From contig NZ_JH719395.1 of NCBI RefSeq assembly GCF_000271845.1, forward strand, positions 948,366-1,012,365: a stretch of 64,000 bases of DNA, written 5' to 3'. This document shows positions 58,890-64,000 of this stretch, piece by piece. Both the position numbers and the translations under genes were made by a program. Below the pieces are notes generated by a model. The model ran no database searches. It was not told where the DNA came from and saw nothing but the letters and a program-made list of their open reading frames with translations. The stretch is from Rhizobium leguminosarum bv. trifolii WSM2297. GTDB taxonomy: Bacteria; Pseudomonadota; Alphaproteobacteria; Rhizobiales; Rhizobiaceae. Each line of letters begins with the position of its first letter. Positions within the stretch are counted from its first letter, which is position 1.

Positions 58890-59063
58890 GTTGGGAGAAT
58901 CCGGTGCTTTCGCCACCGGTGCCGAAGGAGCAACCGCCCCGGAAACTCTCAGGCAAAAGGACCAGCAAGGGGCAGACGGAACTCTGGAGAGAAGCGTTCT
59001 CGAAACGCTCGCCGAAGGGATAACAATCTCAGGCGTCAAGGACAGAGGGGGCTCAGGAGAGAA
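58890..59063 (+). promoter_or_regulatory. Tandem glycine riboswitch
   Basis: Two aptamers in series upstream of gcvT. The first (about 58890-58993) has the core GCCGAAGGAGCAA and CTCTCAGGCAAAAGGACC. The second (about 58994-59063) has GCCGAAGGGATAA and ATCTCAGGCGTCAAGGAC. Both share the GGAGAGA closing segments. Glycine binding is known to turn on the glycine cleavage operon in many bacteria. Confidence 0.93.
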
Positions 59064-59071
59064 GTGCGCAG

Positions 59072-59131
59072 CCGCGCCTTCAGATTTGAGCCCGCGCCTT
59101 CGTGAGAAGGCGCAAACCCCGGAGGCGTCTT
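59072..59131 (+). promoter_or_regulatory. Expression platform of the glycine riboswitch
   Basis: A perfect 8-base stem GCGCCTTC / GAAGGCGC with a GTGA loop lies at 59094-59113. A second copy of GCGCCTTC is 20 bases upstream (from 59074), so GAAGGCGC can pair with either copy. The ribosome-binding site ggagg follows at 59121. No U-run is present, so control is probably at translation initiation. Confidence 0.55.
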
Positions 59132-60268
59132 TTGGACGATACTGCTGCCCTGAAGAAAACCCCGCTGCATGGCCTGCATCTTTCGCTCGGCGCCCGCATG
59201 GTGCCGTTCGCAGGTTACGACATGCCGGTGCAATATCCCGCCGGCGTGATGAAGGAACATCTCCATACCCGCACGGAGGCCGGCCTCTTCGATGTCTCGC
59301 ATATGGGCCAGGTCATCGTGAAGGCAAAATCGGGCAGCTACGAGGATGCCGCGCTGGCGCTCGAAAGCCTGGTGCCGGTCGATATTCTTGGCCTTGCCGA
59401 AGGCCGCCAGCGCTACGGTTTCTTCACCGACGATAGCGGCTGCATTCTTGACGATCTGATGATCAGCCATCTCGACGATCACCTGTTCGTCGTCGTCAAC
59501 GCCTCCTGCAAGGAGGCCGATCTCGCCCATCTGCAGGCTCATATCGGCGACCAATGCGACATCACGCTTCTAAACCGCGCCCTCATCGCGCTGCAGGGAC
59601 CGCGTGCCGTCGAGGTTCTCGCCGAACTCTGGGCCGACGTCGCGGCGATGAAATTCATGGATGTGCGCCACTGCCGCCTGCACGATGTTTCCTGTCTTGT
59701 CTCGCGCTCCGGCTATAGCGGCGAGGACGGTTTCGAAATCTCGGTTCCATCGGACAAGGCCGTTGATGTCACCATGCGGTTGCTCGAGCATCCCGACGTC
59801 CAGGCGATCGGCCTCGGCGCCCGCGATTCGCTGCGCCTGGAAGCCGGCCTCTGCCTCTACGGCAACGATATTGACACCACCACCTCGCCGGTCGAGGCGG
59901 CGCTCGAATGGGCGATGCAGAAGGCACGGCGCAGCAATGGTGCACGCGCCGGCGGCTTCCCGGGTTCCGGCCGCATCCTGTCCGAACTCGAAAACGGCGC
60001 CGTCCGCCGCCGCGTCGGCCTTAAGCCGGAAGGCAAGGCGCCGGTGCGCGGCCATGCCAGGCTCTATGCCGATGCCGAGGGCAAAGTCGAAATCGGCGAA
60101 GTTACCTCGGGCGGCTTCGGCCCCAGCGTCGAAGGCCCCGTCGCCATGGGTTATGTGCCGGTCTCCCATGCCGCGGCCGGCACGCTCGTCTACGCCGAGG
60201 TGCGCGGCAAATATCTGCCGATCACCGTCAGCGCCCTGCCCTTCGTTACACCGACCTACAAACGCTAA
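59132..60268 (+). CDS. gcvT: Glycine cleavage system aminomethyltransferase (T protein)
   Basis: 378 residues. GcvT transfers the methylene group from lipoyl-bound aminomethyl to tetrahydrofolate and releases ammonia. It begins [47 protein letters not shown], and the folate site includes [15 protein letters not shown]. The start is a TTG at 59132, seven bases after ggagg; sequence upstream of it is part of the riboswitch. First gene of gcvTHP. Confidence 0.96.
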   Translation: MDDTAALKKTPLHGLHLSLGARMVPFAGYDMPVQYPAGVMKEHLHTRTEAGLFDVSHMGQVIVKAKSGSYEDAALALESLVPVDILGLAEGRQRYGFFTDDSGCILDDLMISHLDDHLFVVVNASCKEADLAHLQAHIGDQCDITLLNRALIALQGPRAVEVLAELWADVAAMKFMDVRHCRLHDVSCLVSRSGYSGEDGFEISVPSDKAVDVTMRLLEHPDVQAIGLGARDSLRLEAGLCLYGNDIDTTTSPVEAALEWAMQKARRSNGARAGGFPGSGRILSELENGAVRRRVGLKPEGKAPVRGHARLYADAEGKVEIGEVTSGGFGPSVEGPVAMGYVPVSHAAAGTLVYAEVRGKYLPITVSALPFVTPTYKR

Positions 60269-60291
60269 ACCTTTTCCAGAGAGGACGAACA

Positions 60292-60653
60292 ATGCTGAAA
60301 TTCACCGAAGAACACGAATGGCTGCAGATCGAAGGCGGCGTTGCGACGGTCGGCATCACCACCTATGCCGTCGAACAGCTGGGTGACCTGGTTTTCGTCG
60401 AACTGCCGGAAGTCGGCGCGACCTTCTCCAAGAACGGCAATGCCGCGACCGTTGAATCCGTCAAGGCTGCTTCCGATGTCTATTGTCCGCTCGACGGCGA
60501 GATCACCGAGGTCAATCCGGCCATCGTCGCCGATCCCTCGCTGGTCAATTCCGATCCTCAAGGGTCGGGCTGGTTCTTCAAGCTTAAGCTGGCCAATCCC
60601 GCGGACGCCGACGGCCTGCTCGACGAGGCGGCCTATAAGGAGCTTACCGCGTA

Positions 60654-60654
<1 letters not shown>
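60292..60654 (+). CDS. gcvH: Glycine cleavage system H protein
   Basis: 120 residues, full length. The lipoyl-accepting lysine is K58 in [17 protein letters not shown]. It carries the aminomethyl group between P and T proteins and should be modified by LipB of this window. A gagagga ribosome-binding site precedes the ATG. Its stop overlaps the gcvP start by one base (TAATG). Confidence 0.97.
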
Positions 60655-63518
<2,864 letters not shown>

Positions 63519-63529
63519 TATGCATCGGC

Positions 63530-63557
63530 GAGCCCCTCCACGAATTGGGAGGGGCTC
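63530..63557 (+). terminator. Terminator of the gcvTHP operon
   Basis: Perfect 10-base arms GAGCCCCTCC / GGAGGGGCTC with an 8-base loop lie 11 bases after the gcvP stop. The tail AGCTTGTTG is only weakly U-rich. Confidence 0.65.
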
Positions 63558-63649
63558 AGCTTGTTGATGACTTCGATCTTTACTCCGCGTCGTCCTCGGC
63601 CTTGTGCCGAGGATGTGCCGCGTATCGATCGGCGTTGACGTAGATCATC

Positions 63650-63790
63650 GCCGCGGTTTGCCCCTCATCCGCCTGCCGACACCTTCTCCCCGCGCGCGGG
63701 GCGAAGGGGTTTTGCCGCAACCTCTCCGTCCCCCGCCAGCCTCTCGCATGGCGCGTCCCCTCGCCCCGTTTACGGGGAGAGGGTTAGGGT
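63650..63790. repeat. RIME-like intergenic palindromic repeat
   Basis: Two large palindromes in series, 63682-63707 (CCTTC outer arms, CCCCGCG inner) and 63758-63783 (CCCTC outer, CCCCGT inner), flanked by cccctcatccgcctgccg and ggagagggttagggt. This is the look of RIME (Rhizobium intergenic mosaic element) repeats known from rhizobial chromosomes. Copy number in this genome cannot be judged from the window. Confidence 0.65.
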
Positions 63791-63798
63791 CATATGCG

Positions 63799-63954
63799 CT
63801 AGGTTAGGCGAGCATTCAGATAATCGCATTGTTTTCGACGTCGGCGTGGCGGCTCACAGAGGTGGCGCCGACTTCGGGTGACGAGATTACAGACGGCCTG
63901 CCACAGCAGCAATCCGCGGATAGCGGCGTGAATGGTGCTCAGGGCGATCTTCAT
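63799..63954 (-). CDS. Possible small protein
   Basis: 51 codons starting ATG at 63952-63954 and ending TAG at 63799-63801, reading MKIALSTIHAAIRGLLLWQA then VCNLVTRSRRHLCEPPRRRRKQ. One weak hydrophobic stretch, then a very basic tail. No ribosome-binding site is evident. I cannot tell whether it is a real gene or noise. The rest of the 482 bases after gcvP holds only the terminator and the repeat. Confidence 0.25.
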   Translation of the reverse strand: MKIALSTIHAAIRGLLLWQAVCNLVTRSRRHLCEPPRRRRKQCDYLNARLT

Positions 63955-64000
63955 GAGACGCCAGCGTGACGGGCTTGCCTGTGGGATTGGCGTATCCAGA

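Overview
The window looks like ordinary chromosome of a fast-growing rhizobium close to Rhizobium etli / R. leguminosarum. It is GC-rich throughout, its core enzymes have alphaproteobacterial sequence, and its gene sets (DUF2336, BTLCP, DUF1489, ATP12, PCuAC/DUF1775, BON) are typical of Rhizobiales. I found no phage genes, insertion sequence, CRISPR array or composition island. The genus is inferred from recognised sequences; no search was run.

Layout. 0-5 kb: start of a DEAD-box helicase, a FecR / CHASE2-cyclase operon, and two divergent citrate-synthase paralogues, one with an N-terminal DNA-binding domain. 5-15 kb: pyrG, secG, tpiA, a secreted hydrolase, parE, a phytase-like esterase and an AI-2E transporter. 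15-24 kb: small enzymes and unknowns, then an operon read leftward (IscU-like scaffold, yidD, DUF1697, thrS, acyltransferase). 24-35 kb: folE, hisI, patatin, CBS protein, rhomboid protease, PAS and PilZ proteins, an iminopeptidase, a BTLCP protease and a SPOR-tailed D,D-carboxypeptidase. 35-46 kb: sdaA, DUF599 and DUF1624 membrane proteins, a MerR regulator, mgtE, a degenerate peptide deformylase, lipB, tRNA-Leu(GAG) and a DMT transporter. 46-56.8 kb: pccA and pccB (propionyl-CoA carboxylase, facing each other about 3.2 kb apart), frmA, a guanidine-exporter gene behind a guanidine-II riboswitch, an ATP12/HAD/RluA cluster and crcB. 57-64 kb: a copper-handling pair, then the glycine cleavage operon gcvTHP behind a tandem glycine riboswitch, a terminator and an intergenic palindromic repeat.

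Some genes work together across the window. LipB makes the octanoyl-protein needed to lipoylate GcvH. SdaA and GcvTHP both feed or drain the serine/glycine/one-carbon pool. FrmA detoxifies formaldehyde. The PCuAC/DUF1775 fusion and the DUF2946 protein suggest periplasmic copper trafficking.

The most interesting signals are regulatory or degenerate-enzyme cases: (1) two hairpins with ACGA and ACGG loops just before an SMR exporter; (2) a tandem glycine riboswitch with two alternative partners for one downstream strand; (3) a deformylase-fold protein that has lost two of three metal ligands; (4) the HTH-citrate synthase, divergent from its paralogue across two palindromes; (5) a perfect inverted repeat inside the promoter spacer of a MerR gene; (6) a strong minus-strand terminator 47 bases upstream of the rhomboid gene, which implies a regulated leader or a small RNA. 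I did not find a clearly new multi-gene system.
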